Assembly: GCA_017550425.1 (NCBI GenBank)
Contig: JAFZPG010000005.1
Span: 1 to 34,094, forward strand
Length of the DNA: 34,094 bases
From: Lachnospiraceae bacterium
GTDB lineage: Bacteria; Bacillota; Clostridia; Lachnospirales; Lachnospiraceae
Reading direction: 5' to 3'
Shown: one piece after another, positions 1-9,472 of the stretch
Numbering within the stretch: position 1 is the first letter of the stretch
Layout of the letters: each line of letters starts with the position of its first letter
Notes under the pieces: model-generated
Told to the model about the DNA's origin: nothing
Databases searched by the model: none
What the model saw: the letters and a program-made list of their open reading frames with translations, nothing else
Made by a program: the position numbers and the translations under genes

Positions 1-2
1 GT

Positions 3-152
3 GGTACTGCTGTCGGATTTTTTGCCGATCACGCAGTGCTGGTCTATGTATTGATCGCCGTTCTTGCGTTCTTACTGGGGGTGCTTTTTACATTATTCTG
101 TTTCCACATACGAAAGCACAAGGGGGAAGAGGAGCATGATCGAAAGCATTGA
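3..152 (+). CDS. C-terminal fragment of a small membrane protein (5' end outside the window)
   Basis: Frame 3 is open from the left edge to TGA at 150-152. The visible 49 residues contain one strongly hydrophobic segment (about residues 12-34), a basic stop-transfer stretch (HIRKHK) and an acidic, charged tail. It is not a family I can name. The hydrophobic segment and tail resemble the end of the 119-aa protein at 1522-1881: both have YVL followed by a V/F/T/C pattern and a lysine-rich end, about 9 identities in 26 aligned residues. The stop lies 17 nt inside the next gene (start at 136), the same overlap seen at 1865-1881, so translation of the pair may be coupled. I infer a paralogous membrane protein; its function is unknown. 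Confidence 0.6.
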   Translation, partial: GTAVGFFADHAVLVYVLIAVLAFLLGVLFTLFCFHIRKHKGEEEHDRKH

Positions 153-753
153 TACGATAGTGCAGATCGCGGCTCTGCTTTTCTGCGCAGGTATTTCCCT
201 CTGGCAGGCGATCAGACATCAAAGTCGCGCGTGGGTATTGGCCGTCTTTTTTTTCGGAAGTTATATGTTGGGAGATATCTTCTGGATGGTCTGCCTGATC
301 TTTTATGGCAAGACTCCGCAGATCAGTGTCATTTCGGATCTGAGCTGGTATGCTTCGTACAGTTTTCTTTACCTCTTGTTGCTTCAGACGGCTCCGACAA
401 AAGCGGGCGAAAAGAGACATTTTCTGCAGTGGCTCGGGCCGGCAGTATCCGTAGCCTTGGCAATATTCTTTATGCAATGGGGAGAGATCCTCAGCAACCT
501 GATCTATGCAGCGATCATCGGACTGGTATTTTTTGCTTCGATCGGAAGGCTTGTGGAACGTGACAGATACCATAAACAGAGATTTCTGGCGGTCATGGCC
601 ATTGTGATCTGCATGATGGAATACGGGCTTTGGTTCTCATCCGGCTTATTTGAGGGAGAAACATTGGCGAATCCGTACTACTGGTTTGATATGCTGCTGA
701 CAGTGAATTGTCTTATCAGCCTTTTGGCCATAAAAAAGGCGGTGACAAAATGA
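136..753 (+). CDS. Polytopic membrane protein of unknown function
   Basis: The product is 205 aa, beginning MIESIDTIVQIAALL. I chose ATG 136 because a strong purine-rich ribosome binding site (GGGGGAAGAGGAG) lies just upstream; the longer reading from 64 only adds sequence overlapping the preceding gene. About seven hydrophobic segments fill nearly the whole protein, with short charged loops such as PTKAGEKRH and VERDRYHKQR. There is no signal peptide and no recognisable enzymatic motif. It overlaps the preceding gene by 17 nt and shares an ATGA overlap with the PrsW-like protease that follows, so the three are probably co-translated. It could be a sensor, transporter or partner of the protease, but the sequence does not decide. 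Confidence 0.75.
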   Translation: MIESIDTIVQIAALLFCAGISLWQAIRHQSRAWVLAVFFFGSYMLGDIFWMVCLIFYGKTPQISVISDLSWYASYSFLYLLLLQTAPTKAGEKRHFLQWLGPAVSVALAIFFMQWGEILSNLIYAAIIGLVFFASIGRLVERDRYHKQRFLAVMAIVICMMEYGLWFSSGLFEGETLANPYYWFDMLLTVNCLISLLAIKKAVTK

Positions 754-1379
754 CTTACATTGAAAACATTTATATATGTCTTGCATCACCGATCCTTCTG
801 GCGGTTCTGTGCCTTCACAAAGAGGAGCGCCGAAGTCTCGCTTTCCTATTGGCGGGAATGACGGCCTGTCTGTTTTCCGCATATATCAGTTCTTTCCTGG
901 CCGGAGTTGCGGGCATTGATCAGACCGAGGCCGCCTGGGAGATCGCGCCGGTAGTGGAAGAGATCATGAAGTTACTGCCGCTGGTATTATTTGTCATGGT
1001 ATTTGAGCCTGAAAAAAAAGAAGCGATCACAGGAACATTGTTTATAGCCGTCGGCTTCACGACATTTGAGAATGTGTGCTTTCTGACATCGTACGGATCT
1101 GCGGAATTGTTGCGCGTGCTGATCCGCGGTTTCGGGACCGGGGCCCTGCATGTCGTATGCGGTATGATCGTTTCCGTCGGCTTATATTATCTGTGGGACC
1201 AGGCGTGGCTCAGGGTCGTAGGCGCGTTCACGCTCTTGTGTTTCGTTATTACGCTCCATGCGATTTTCAACATATTGGTCAACCAGACGGGGGCAGTGTT
1301 CTGGATCGGAAGCGCGATACCTATCAGCATCATAATTGCTTATCTTGCATTTCCGAGAAAGCGGATGAATCTGTCCTGA
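750..1379 (+). CDS. PrsW-family intramembrane metalloprotease-like protein
   Basis: The product is 209 aa with seven to eight hydrophobic segments. It carries the PrsW signature set: EExxK (E70, E71, K74), a following helix with FEN (F106, E107, N108), RxxxxxxxH (R126, H134) and HxxxN (H170, N174). In Bacillus subtilis PrsW performs the first cleavage of the anti-sigma factor RsiW at the membrane. That is family knowledge, and no sigma or anti-sigma gene is visible here. I place the start at ATG 750, overlapping the preceding stop (ATGA), because it gives a hydrophobic N-terminus typical of the family; an in-frame ATG at 708 would lie inside the upstream gene. Possible substrates include the small membrane proteins encoded at either side, but that is inference. 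Confidence 0.8.
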   Translation: MTYIENIYICLASPILLAVLCLHKEERRSLAFLLAGMTACLFSAYISSFLAGVAGIDQTEAAWEIAPVVEEIMKLLPLVLFVMVFEPEKKEAITGTLFIAVGFTTFENVCFLTSYGSAELLRVLIRGFGTGALHVVCGMIVSVGLYYLWDQAWLRVVGAFTLLCFVITLHAIFNILVNQTGAVFWIGSAIPISIIIAYLAFPRKRMNLS

Positions 1380-1446
1380 CAATGATTCCCAAAAACGATA
1401 TTATTATATGTGTTTGCGGCACTATTTTTTGATATATCAGAACTTT

Positions 1447-1476
1447 AAAAACGGCTTAGTGTTTTTGGCGTTTTTT
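1447..1476 (+). terminator. Weak hairpin with T-tract after the PrsW-like gene
   Basis: AAAAACG at 1447-1453 can pair with CGTTTTT at 1469-1475, and the T-run continues to 1476. The stem is only 7 bp with a 15-nt loop, and the A-arm can alternatively pair with GTTTTT at 1461-1466. The strength is therefore doubtful. It lies in the 142-nt gap that separates the PrsW operon from the surface-protein module. Confidence 0.35.
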
Positions 1477-1521
1477 GACACATAGAAGGTGAATGCTTTT
1501 TTAGAGAGGAGGCGACATCCT

Positions 1522-1881
1522 ATGCTGACGGCAGAAGAGAGAGTTAGAGTTCTTCACGAGCGTATGGACGAAAGACGACGCAGACGGGAACGACGAAAGA
1601 CGGTTATCATGGGTATAGCCATCAGTGGGATCGCTGCATGCTTGCTGATGTTGATCATTGGAGGAGGAACCGCACATTTCGGCGGTACGGCCGGAATGTA
1701 CAGCGGCGCAACAATGCTGTTCGACGGCGTTGGAGGGTACGTACTCGTCGGGGTAGTCTCCTTTTTTGCAGCAGTTGTCATTACAGTAGCGTGCATTCGC
1801 TGGAAGAAAAAACAGGAAAACGATCCGAATTCGGATAATAATACACAAGGAGAGGACAAAGACCATGAGAACGAACAGTAG
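1522..1881 (+). CDS. Small two-helix membrane protein, first gene of the surface-protein module
   Basis: The product is 119 aa. ATG 1522 has an excellent ribosome binding site (AGAGGAGG at 1505-1512, 9-nt spacer); the upstream reading from 1489 would place this site inside the coding sequence. The N-terminus is very basic (a block of arginines at residues 18-27). Two hydrophobic helices follow (about 28-48 and 73-94), separated by a glycine-rich loop with GGTAGMYSGATMLF, and a hydrophilic acidic tail ends the protein. The positive-inside rule predicts both ends in the cytoplasm. It overlaps the next gene, a 2531-aa secreted protein, by 17 nt. It resembles the truncated protein at the left edge. 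I do not recognise a named family; a membrane partner, chaperone or regulator for the giant proteins is possible. Confidence 0.75.
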   Translation: MLTAEERVRVLHERMDERRRRRERRKTVIMGIAISGIAACLLMLIIGGGTAHFGGTAGMYSGATMLFDGVGGYVLVGVVSFFAAVVITVACIRWKKKQENDPNSDNNTQGEDKDHENEQ

Positions 1882-4800
1882 TAAGATCAAAAAAGCGATC
1901 AGTTGCCTGCTGACCCTGACGCTGGTATTGAACACGCTTCCGTCGAATTTAATGCCTACGGCTTCGCAGGTGGTACAGGCAGCGCCCAATACCTCGAATG
2001 ATGCTTTGGAGTATAAGCGCGTGGACGCTCCCGAGGTGGCGTTTTTTAACGCTTATACCGGAAAGAATGATGCGTTCTATCGGAGTGTAATGAGCAGTAG
2101 CAACTACAACGCCGTCGAGGCGGGGTATTTCGGTACCTTGAGGTATAGCACAAAGGTGACCGGTACGAAAGACTACTCTTGGAGCGGTTTTTCCGGAAGC
2201 AATATCTACTCATTGCGGAAGAATAACTCCGATATAAAGATGGGCTATTCTGTGACGCGGACGAGTAACCCCCACTCGCATACGGTCTACCTTTTTGTGA
2301 AATACGAAATGAACAGTTATTCCAACACCAGTTTGGGCTTCAGCCTCGGTGGCATGGCTCTTAACGGTGTTTTCAACTATTCGGGATATAATAAGTCTCA
2401 GGATACGTATCGTGCGGGAAATAAACAGTTTAAAACGTTTGTTCCCCAGGATGGTAAGAGCCTGGATCTGGCGTTCAATGTCAGCCCCATAAAATATAAT
2501 GATAATAAGGATACCTGTGGCTGCGGCGGCATCTCCGAAGGCTGCATGGTCTGCTTCTATGACGGAACAGCCCCGTACTTCACGCAGGTGAGTATTCAAA
2601 ACACAAGTGGTTCAGTCTGCAATAATTTTAAGCCCGGGGACAGTGTCAACATTGTGCTGACCTGCTCCGAGCCTGTTCGCTTTGCTGATGACAGCGCAAG
2701 TGGAAAGGGAAATGTATACATCGGCTTGAAGTTGAACGGATCGACCGAAAAACTTTATGCCCATCTTACTAAGCTAGACGGAAATAAGATCACATTTACT
2801 TATGATGCCCCGGCAGATCTGACGAAGATCTATGATGTTGCCAGCATCGATCTGACTGCAGCTCCTTCAGGCGGGACGGCTCTGCTGAATGGCGAGGCGG
2901 TGGTACCCTTAAAGCAACTCAAGAAAAGTGGCGCATTTACCGTGCAGGTGCCCAATGGCGAAAAGGAGATTGGTATCACTAAGACCACCAGTCCCGTCAC
3001 TGACATCGCAGGTAACGCCGTGTATTTGGATTCGGGTGATCCGAAAAATATCACTCGGTCATTCAACATCGATGGCGAGAAGCCTTATGCAGTTGAAGTG
3101 GATATCGTCGCAGATACCAAGAATGCAGATATTAAGGAGTTAAATCTTTCATCGAATGAGAACGACACAAGTGATCAATTCCTTGGAGTAGGGGATACAT
3201 TGTCCCTGAAAGTGTATATGAACGAAGTCGTTAAGATGTCCGGTAGTGCTACTTTGACGACGAATATCAAAAAGAGTAACGGCGCCTACCTTACGTTTAC
3301 AGCGACACCGAAGTACAAAGTTAGTGCTACCTCATCAAACCTGGGGTCACAATACGGCTTGGGTGCGTCTGAGGGCGAAATCTCCGTTCTACAAACCCCT
3401 TCACAGACGATTGAAAAAGAAATGACGATCGATGATGCTAAGGGAGAGATCAAGATCACCAAAATTGAGTATTCCAACATGAAGGATTTGGCCGGGAATG
3501 TAGCGGGCGATAAGGCCGAGGCTAAATCTCCGAAACAGCAATATCATATCGATACCGATGCTCCGACGGCGGAAGTCTCCGACGTAACAGGAGCCAATAA
3601 GACCGACTACGGATTTTGCGTTCCTTTCAAGACAACGGACAATACCGGTGGATCAGGTGTAATTGGAATGCGTGCCTCACTGAAACTGGGCGGCGGAACG
3701 CTTACCGGCAGATTTGAGTTTGCCGTTACCGGAAATAAAGATATGCCAAAGGATACGGAATGGAAAGAAGGCGCGGAGGGCATGAACTTGCCATTCATCC
3801 AGACCGGTGATACACAGTACTTACATGTAAGGTCGATCGATAAGGATAACTATGACTATGACGTGAGTGAACTGAGCTTTACCCTGTCGGACTACGCGGG
3901 TAACAGAGACGAGACGACTAAAGTCAATGTTACCGGTGTGGGTCTTGATACAGTAGGCCCTATCATTTCGGCAGGAAACAGCAATAGGTCATATAATAAT
4001 ACAACGAATAAAGGTACTCTTACCGCAGAGATCAAGGTCAAAGACCCCAACAGCGTGTCCTCTGTACAGTATCTGTGGAATGATGGTTCAGATGTGACAG
4101 CGGAGGACGACGGCTGGGTGAGTGCTACCGGCACTATGGACAGTACTTCTGTCAGCGCGAATGCCACAGCGGAAGTTCCTTCCCAAACGGCATTCAAAAA
4201 GACCCTTTGGGTCAAAGCAACGGACGGAGCCGGCAACGTCAGAGTCACAAATCTTGGCGAGTACAGCTATAGTTTGGAAGGCATCAAGTATGAACTGGAG
4301 TACCCTGTAAATGTAGTCCTCGAACCGACTTTAAAGATCAAATCGCTCGAAGATGGAGGAGCCTTGATATTTGACGTGCAAAAACCCGGAGATCCTGACA
4401 CCCACTATATTTTGGCTCTCACCAATAATCAGAGTTACAAATTTGAAAACATTTTTGCAATTGGCACCGAATGGTTTACAGCTACGCTCGACGAAACGGA
4501 CGGGATCCAGTTTAAGAATCTGGAAGAGGCTGACATGTATGCGTTCTATCAGGGCTACAAACAAATCACAGGAAATCTTTCAGTGAAAGTTTATTCCGGC
4601 ACGGCGAATATTGAAGGTACAGAGCAGAGCGCTGATATTATGCGTTCGAAGTGGTATTCTGATTCAGACTCGGATATTTCAATTTCCACCAACGCTAAGG
4701 TTGAGACCTTCACGCTTAAGGTTTCTTATGAAAAAAACGGTTGGGGAAAAGTGTTTAGTAAATTCGATCTCTCCGTAGATACTAGTAAATGCGGGCCCAA

Positions 4801-7800
4801 ATATTATCTCCCCACGGTAGAGGGGGCACAGCTCACCTTCGACTTGGGTGAGGATTTGCATGGTTGGAATTTTTCCGATATCGATTGGGAAAAATCATCT
4901 ATCAAACTGGAAAACATCGATACTAGTGAAACAACCTATGTCTGTGGAATAGGCTATGGCCCGAGGCAAACGATCACGATCCCTGCCATCAACGTGGAGT
5001 CTGGTGTTTACTCTCTCCGAATATATTTGATGCGACGTTCCGTGCCTGACGATGAGGATGCAGCGTACAGGCGTTCTGAAATGTTATACATTGATGTTAC
5101 GGAGCCGGGAATAGTGAAACCGGAAACTTTAGCAAAAGTGTCGACCTATAGCAACAGCACAGGAGCGTATGAAGCCATCGCCTATGATCCGGACAAAACG
5201 ATCTACCTGCCCACCCAAAAATATAAAAACTATCTCTCTGTGGATGTGTTAGAACCGGACGGAGTCACGCCCCACAAGGAAAGCGAACATTATCATGGGT
5301 TCGAGTCCGGTTCTGTTTCCGTGCTCGTCTGGAACACTGCACATCCGGATATAAAGGTCCGACTACTTAATAGAAAATGCTTGGCTGAGGATGAAGAGAG
5401 TGGGGAGATCTATCTGCATGAGATCGATTCTTCTGAAAACACCGAAAAATGTCTGTTGACCTTCGGTGTCGGATCATCAACAACAAGCAATTCTACTGAG
5501 ATTCTGGGGTTGGAAACGGATCAGGACAACGTGATCGCACTTCAGGCAACCTATGCTAACGGCCGCAACTCGGATATCACCTATTTGACGATCCATCCGG
5601 TCAGCCTTAAACTGAGTGGTACAACTACTACACTTCCGGCACAAACTGCAAGTTGGACGCCAGATTATCCTACTAAATGGAGCGGCATCTATACCGTTGA
5701 CCCCGAAAAGGCTGCCGTGGTCTTTACCCCCGATGAGGAATATGCCGGCGTGATTGCCTCTTCCGGGCTGCGCCTGTACTGTGGTCGGGGAGTTAACCCA
5801 TACTCTCGTAGTGATTTTGTGTGGGCAGATGATTTCGAGCCCATTGAGATGACAGCCCAGGGTGATGGCAGCTATATTGCTAAAGTTCCGGTCTACAACA
5901 AATCGATAAAGGATGCCATATCTTCTTGCGACGATGGGTATAAGTTTACAGAGTTTTATTGTATCTATGCGGAAGATATCTATGGAAACCGGGCCGATGT
6001 GAGCACAGCAACGGCCGTGATCGTTGCCGACGGTACGGCTCCGGTCATCAGGGATGCGAATGTCGTCACAGACGCTAACGGGAAGTTCACAGCGACCTAT
6101 CACGTCTATGATGACAGTCTGCATTCCATCGTGACAACAGGCAACTGGTATATTCGCCATACTGCATCTCCGATCACATTGGAGTTTTCCTTTAACGACG
6201 AATATGCCCGGGCGATCGGTGCGTCCGGAGATGGACTTACACTGAACGTGGAAATGCGTCCGCAATGGCCTTACTACAACTGGACGACGACGGATTCCAA
6301 TTCCATGGGCATTCAGACGGTGAACGCAGTTTTAGAAGCAGGAGAAACTGTTCGCATATATCACAATGGCGGTGGTGAAACCGTACCGACGGATGTCTAT
6401 CTCACCGTCACGGTGGAGGGTTATGTCAGCCCGAAGATCACTAGTGCCACGGATATGACACTGAACCTGAAAGCCACGGACGTTCATGGCAATGCCTGCG
6501 ATGCAGTGGGCGCGACGGCATCTGTCACCGGCGTTACTCCGAAGGTTATTGATAAACAGTATAAACGATCCGAGTTTTTTTATACCCCTCAGAGTTCTAC
6601 ATTGGCTAATAAGGCCCTGTTCCTGACCTTCAATGTTCCGGTACAGCCGAAAGAAAGTTGGATCAATCGTAACATCGAAGGATTTTCCACCGAGTGGGCT
6701 GATGGCTTTCCCATTTGGAAGGATGGCACCTGGGATATTACTTTCACCGATCTGTTCGGCACGGAATATACACAGAGCCTGGTACTGGAGGACGTGATCG
6801 GCAAGTACGGCTTCGAACTCGCATTCTCCACTTTGGACTATGTATCCGCCAGTGAGGGCGTGACTTTGACCTTTATGCCAGACAATGACGGTGAGCTGAT
6901 CTACACTGGCGGGGTCCGCAATGGCAGTTACACATGCACAGAAAACGGATCTTATTACCTTCACTGGGAGGGCGACGGAGAGTACGATCTTCTGCCCGTC
7001 TATTTGAACAACATCGTCTCCGGTGGTCCTGAGGAAACACTGTACTTCTACTTCGACGAGTTCAAGGAACAGTATAAGGCCGGTTCGGAAGAACAGTTCC
7101 GCGGAACGACTACCGGCTCTGTCACGGTGTCTTACAAAACCAGTCGTGAGACCAACCCTGTAGGTGATACGACCCTGACCTTTAAGGCCGGTGATAGCGA
7201 TACCTTTACATTTAAATACTACGACATTCCCACGGCTTTCACTTATACCATTTCAGGAAAACTCAGTGACTACGGAATCACGTTAGCGGCTCCGATCATA
7301 CCTTATGCGGATGTTGATGCGCCGACCATTGATCTGGTGAGTGTCTGGAAGCAGCAGGGCGGTGGCTTCGTACAGGCCGAGGCATTCCCCGGCAGCGCGG
7401 ACGAAACCGCTGTGAAGAGCGCCATTGGAAGAGCCGGAACGGCCCAGGGCTTTGACTTCGTAGTAAAAGCTTCGGATTACTCCAAGTGGAAGGTAGTCGT
7501 AAAATCCACTGTGCCTACCGGTATGAGTTATGCTTCGGCGACCAGCGACACGATCCCCGGCGTATCTGTAAGCGGAAACAACGTTCTGGTCACAAAGGAT
7601 GTTGCCAGCGATTTCTATATTGTTGTGGTGGACAACGCGAAGACAGACTCTGCAGCTACTGCAGACAATTTCTCGTATATTAAGATTCCGAATGGCAGTT
7701 ATCGGTTTGATACTGTGGCACCCGAGATCGTTACGACCACTGTTGCCGACGGCCTGTATTCCAGAACCGTATATATCAAGGCAACGGATCAGGATGATGC

Positions 7801-9460
7801 GGGCAATGATACCGCCGACGGAGTGACCATAACCGGCGCGAATGTTATAGCAAACACCGATACAAATGCAGCGGAATATCCATACAAACTGTTATTTACT
7901 AACAACAGCACCGTTGTGACGGTCATTGCGACTGATGCGGCGGGCAACAGCGCTTCTGTCAACCTTCAGGTTTCGGGCATTGATGTGTCTGCTCCGATCC
8001 TGAAGACCACATGGTCGCCTTGCTTCCAGGATGCCACAACCGGAAAACTGGATAGGAGTAACCCTACGATCGGTCCGGTAAACACTGATGTAGTAGCTCA
8101 TATTACCAGTGACAAGGATATTATGGAGGTTACGGCAACTTGCTCGGATTACTATGGCGGAACGTATATATATGATTTCAACAACCCGTACCAATATTGG
8201 TGGGGATATATTGAGTACACCAGTCAGCGGGTTTCGGTACACTTTACCGACGGTTATGATAGTGCAGATACCAAGGTTACTTTGAATATCACTGCTCCCA
8301 ACGGGCAAACCACACCGGTCACCGTGACGCTGAAAGGCGGTGTGATCGATAAGTATGCTCCCTATATTGACATAGATAACGTTGAAGAAGTGAAACGGGC
8401 CGGTTATGATGTGCCTTACGCCTTGACGTTGCACATCCGACCTTCAGAGGAAGCCTACTGTACCAACTACGGTCCCATCGGCGAACTGTATTACGATGAC
8501 GTAGATCAGGCACACCTGCTGAGAGTAACGCTGAAAGATACCAGCCCGCAGACATTCAATTTTGTGGACAAAGCCGGAAACCAAAGAAAACTTGAGATCT
8601 CCGAAGATTTCTTTAAGTATTGGTTCCCTTACTTCGATAACGTGGCTCCGACGATCGGGGTAGACGTTCCGGATAACGCGAACGCGACGAACGGATCGGT
8701 AGCCGTGACTGTTACTGCAAATGAAAACTGCACTTTGAGCTCCGATGACAGCTCTGTGACTTGCTCAGCCATGACCTTACAGGGAACGGACAGCGAAGGA
8801 AACGAGATCTGGACCGGCGTAGTCAGCGCCACCACCAACGGAACTTTCCGTGTGTATGCTACAGACGAAGCAGGCAACACGACCAGCGAAATCTTTACGA
8901 TCAACAACGTTGATAAGACGATCCCGATCATCCGTTTTGATCCTACTACGGTCAGAGTGCGTCAGGACAGCGAAGCGGCTGCATTGACCAAACTTCTGGA
9001 TGACGGAGTCACGACTTGGGACAATGTTGCAATCCAGGCAGGTACACTGTCCTATGATGCTTCCGGTGTGCTGCTCGATACCGCGGGTATCTATCCGGTT
9101 ACCTATACCGTGAGTGATACGGCCGGAAATGTCGGACAGGCGGTGCGTTATGTCAAAGTCATCGACAAGAACCAACCGATCATTATGATCGACGGTAACC
9201 TGACAGAAGAAAACGGCACGACAAGTGAAAATATCGGAAAGCATACGCTGTCTGTCAGCGGCTTGAAGACAGAAAACGAGCCGTATACCTTAAAACTGGT
9301 CAAAGGCATCTGGTCCTCCGGCCAGATGAAGAGGGCTTCCGCCTGCATTCCGGTCGGAGAGGACGGCAGCTTTACCATTGATACTGCAGGTTTCTACACT
9401 GTTTACATTGTGACTCAATCGCGGCAGACCTATCGGACTCTGCTATATGTAGAGAAGTAA
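1865..9460 (+). CDS. Giant secreted protein built of Ig-like domains (2531 aa)
   Basis: ATG 1865 has AAGGAGAGG at 1847-1855. A signal peptide is visible: basic N-terminus (KIKK), hydrophobic core, and a probable cleavage after VVQA near residue 40. An N-terminal domain of about 190 residues holds a cysteine cluster (C218, C220, C227, C230). The rest is a long chain of beta-sandwich-like domains. Their boundaries show as Dxx(A/x)P starts near residues 233, 403, 563, 695, 1389, 1816, 1949, 2040, 2162, 2258, 2350 and 2434, commonly followed by patterns such as DAAGN or DKAGN typical of bacterial Ig-like surface proteins. No sortase motif, S-layer homology domain or C-terminal membrane helix is present, so it is predicted to be released or held by another protein. 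The next gene, 12 nt on, encodes an anchored giant protein and is the obvious candidate partner. Its ligand is unknown. Confidence 0.88.
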   Translation: MRTNSSKIKKAISCLLTLTLVLNTLPSNLMPTASQVVQAAPNTSNDALEYKRVDAPEVAFFNAYTGKNDAFYRSVMSSSNYNAVEAGYFGTLRYSTKVTGTKDYSWSGFSGSNIYSLRKNNSDIKMGYSVTRTSNPHSHTVYLFVKYEMNSYSNTSLGFSLGGMALNGVFNYSGYNKSQDTYRAGNKQFKTFVPQDGKSLDLAFNVSPIKYNDNKDTCGCGGISEGCMVCFYDGTAPYFTQVSIQNTSGSVCNNFKPGDSVNIVLTCSEPVRFADDSASGKGNVYIGLKLNGSTEKLYAHLTKLDGNKITFTYDAPADLTKIYDVASIDLTAAPSGGTALLNGEAVVPLKQLKKSGAFTVQVPNGEKEIGITKTTSPVTDIAGNAVYLDSGDPKNITRSFNIDGEKPYAVEVDIVADTKNADIKELNLSSNENDTSDQFLGVGDTLSLKVYMNEVVKMSGSATLTTNIKKSNGAYLTFTATPKYKVSATSSNLGSQYGLGASEGEISVLQTPSQTIEKEMTIDDAKGEIKITKIEYSNMKDLAGNVAGDKAEAKSPKQQYHIDTDAPTAEVSDVTGANKTDYGFCVPFKTTDNTGGSGVIGMRASLKLGGGTLTGRFEFAVTGNKDMPKDTEWKEGAEGMNLPFIQTGDTQYLHVRSIDKDNYDYDVSELSFTLSDYAGNRDETTKVNVTGVGLDTVGPIISAGNSNRSYNNTTNKGTLTAEIKVKDPNSVSSVQYLWNDGSDVTAEDDGWVSATGTMDSTSVSANATAEVPSQTAFKKTLWVKATDGAGNVRVTNLGEYSYSLEGIKYELEYPVNVVLEPTLKIKSLEDGGALIFDVQKPGDPDTHYILALTNNQSYKFENIFAIGTEWFTATLDETDGIQFKNLEEADMYAFYQGYKQITGNLSVKVYSGTANIEGTEQSADIMRSKWYSDSDSDISISTNAKVETFTLKVSYEKNGWGKVFSKFDLSVDTSKCGPKYYLPTVEGAQLTFDLGEDLHGWNFSDIDWEKSSIKLENIDTSETTYVCGIGYGPRQTITIPAINVESGVYSLRIYLMRRSVPDDEDAAYRRSEMLYIDVTEPGIVKPETLAKVSTYSNSTGAYEAIAYDPDKTIYLPTQKYKNYLSVDVLEPDGVTPHKESEHYHGFESGSVSVLVWNTAHPDIKVRLLNRKCLAEDEESGEIYLHEIDSSENTEKCLLTFGVGSSTTSNSTEILGLETDQDNVIALQATYANGRNSDITYLTIHPVSLKLSGTTTTLPAQTASWTPDYPTKWSGIYTVDPEKAAVVFTPDEEYAGVIASSGLRLYCGRGVNPYSRSDFVWADDFEPIEMTAQGDGSYIAKVPVYNKSIKDAISSCDDGYKFTEFYCIYAEDIYGNRADVSTATAVIVADGTAPVIRDANVVTDANGKFTATYHVYDDSLHSIVTTGNWYIRHTASPITLEFSFNDEYARAIGASGDGLTLNVEMRPQWPYYNWTTTDSNSMGIQTVNAVLEAGETVRIYHNGGGETVPTDVYLTVTVEGYVSPKITSATDMTLNLKATDVHGNACDAVGATASVTGVTPKVIDKQYKRSEFFYTPQSSTLANKALFLTFNVPVQPKESWINRNIEGFSTEWADGFPIWKDGTWDITFTDLFGTEYTQSLVLEDVIGKYGFELAFSTLDYVSASEGVTLTFMPDNDGELIYTGGVRNGSYTCTENGSYYLHWEGDGEYDLLPVYLNNIVSGGPEETLYFYFDEFKEQYKAGSEEQFRGTTTGSVTVSYKTSRETNPVGDTTLTFKAGDSDTFTFKYYDIPTAFTYTISGKLSDYGITLAAPIIPYADVDAPTIDLVSVWKQQGGGFVQAEAFPGSADETAVKSAIGRAGTAQGFDFVVKASDYSKWKVVVKSTVPTGMSYASATSDTIPGVSVSGNNVLVTKDVASDFYIVVVDNAKTDSAATADNFSYIKIPNGSYRFDTVAPEIVTTTVADGLYSRTVYIKATDQDDAGNDTADGVTITGANVIANTDTNAAEYPYKLLFTNNSTVVTVIATDAAGNSASVNLQVSGIDVSAPILKTTWSPCFQDATTGKLDRSNPTIGPVNTDVVAHITSDKDIMEVTATCSDYYGGTYIYDFNNPYQYWWGYIEYTSQRVSVHFTDGYDSADTKVTLNITAPNGQTTPVTVTLKGGVIDKYAPYIDIDNVEEVKRAGYDVPYALTLHIRPSEEAYCTNYGPIGELYYDDVDQAHLLRVTLKDTSPQTFNFVDKAGNQRKLEISEDFFKYWFPYFDNVAPTIGVDVPDNANATNGSVAVTVTANENCTLSSDDSSVTCSAMTLQGTDSEGNEIWTGVVSATTNGTFRVYATDEAGNTTSEIFTINNVDKTIPIIRFDPTTVRVRQDSEAAALTKLLDDGVTTWDNVAIQAGTLSYDASGVLLDTAGIYPVTYTVSDTAGNVGQAVRYVKVIDKNQPIIMIDGNLTEENGTTSENIGKHTLSVSGLKTENEPYTLKLVKGIWSSGQMKRASACIPVGEDGSFTIDTAGFYTVYIVTQSRQTYRTLLYVEK

Positions 9461-9472
9461 GGAGTGGAAAAC

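Noticed and set aside
1475-1503. Perfect TTGACA -35 box ahead of the surface-protein module
   Set aside because: At 16-18 bp there is only a T-rich run with no good -10 box, and transcription would begin inside the ribosome binding site. The module's real promoter remains unidentified.
9464-9472. GTG 9464 as start of the 2801-aa protein
   Set aside because: The GTG overlaps the AAGGAG ribosome binding site; ATG 9473 is correctly spaced and begins a normal signal peptide.
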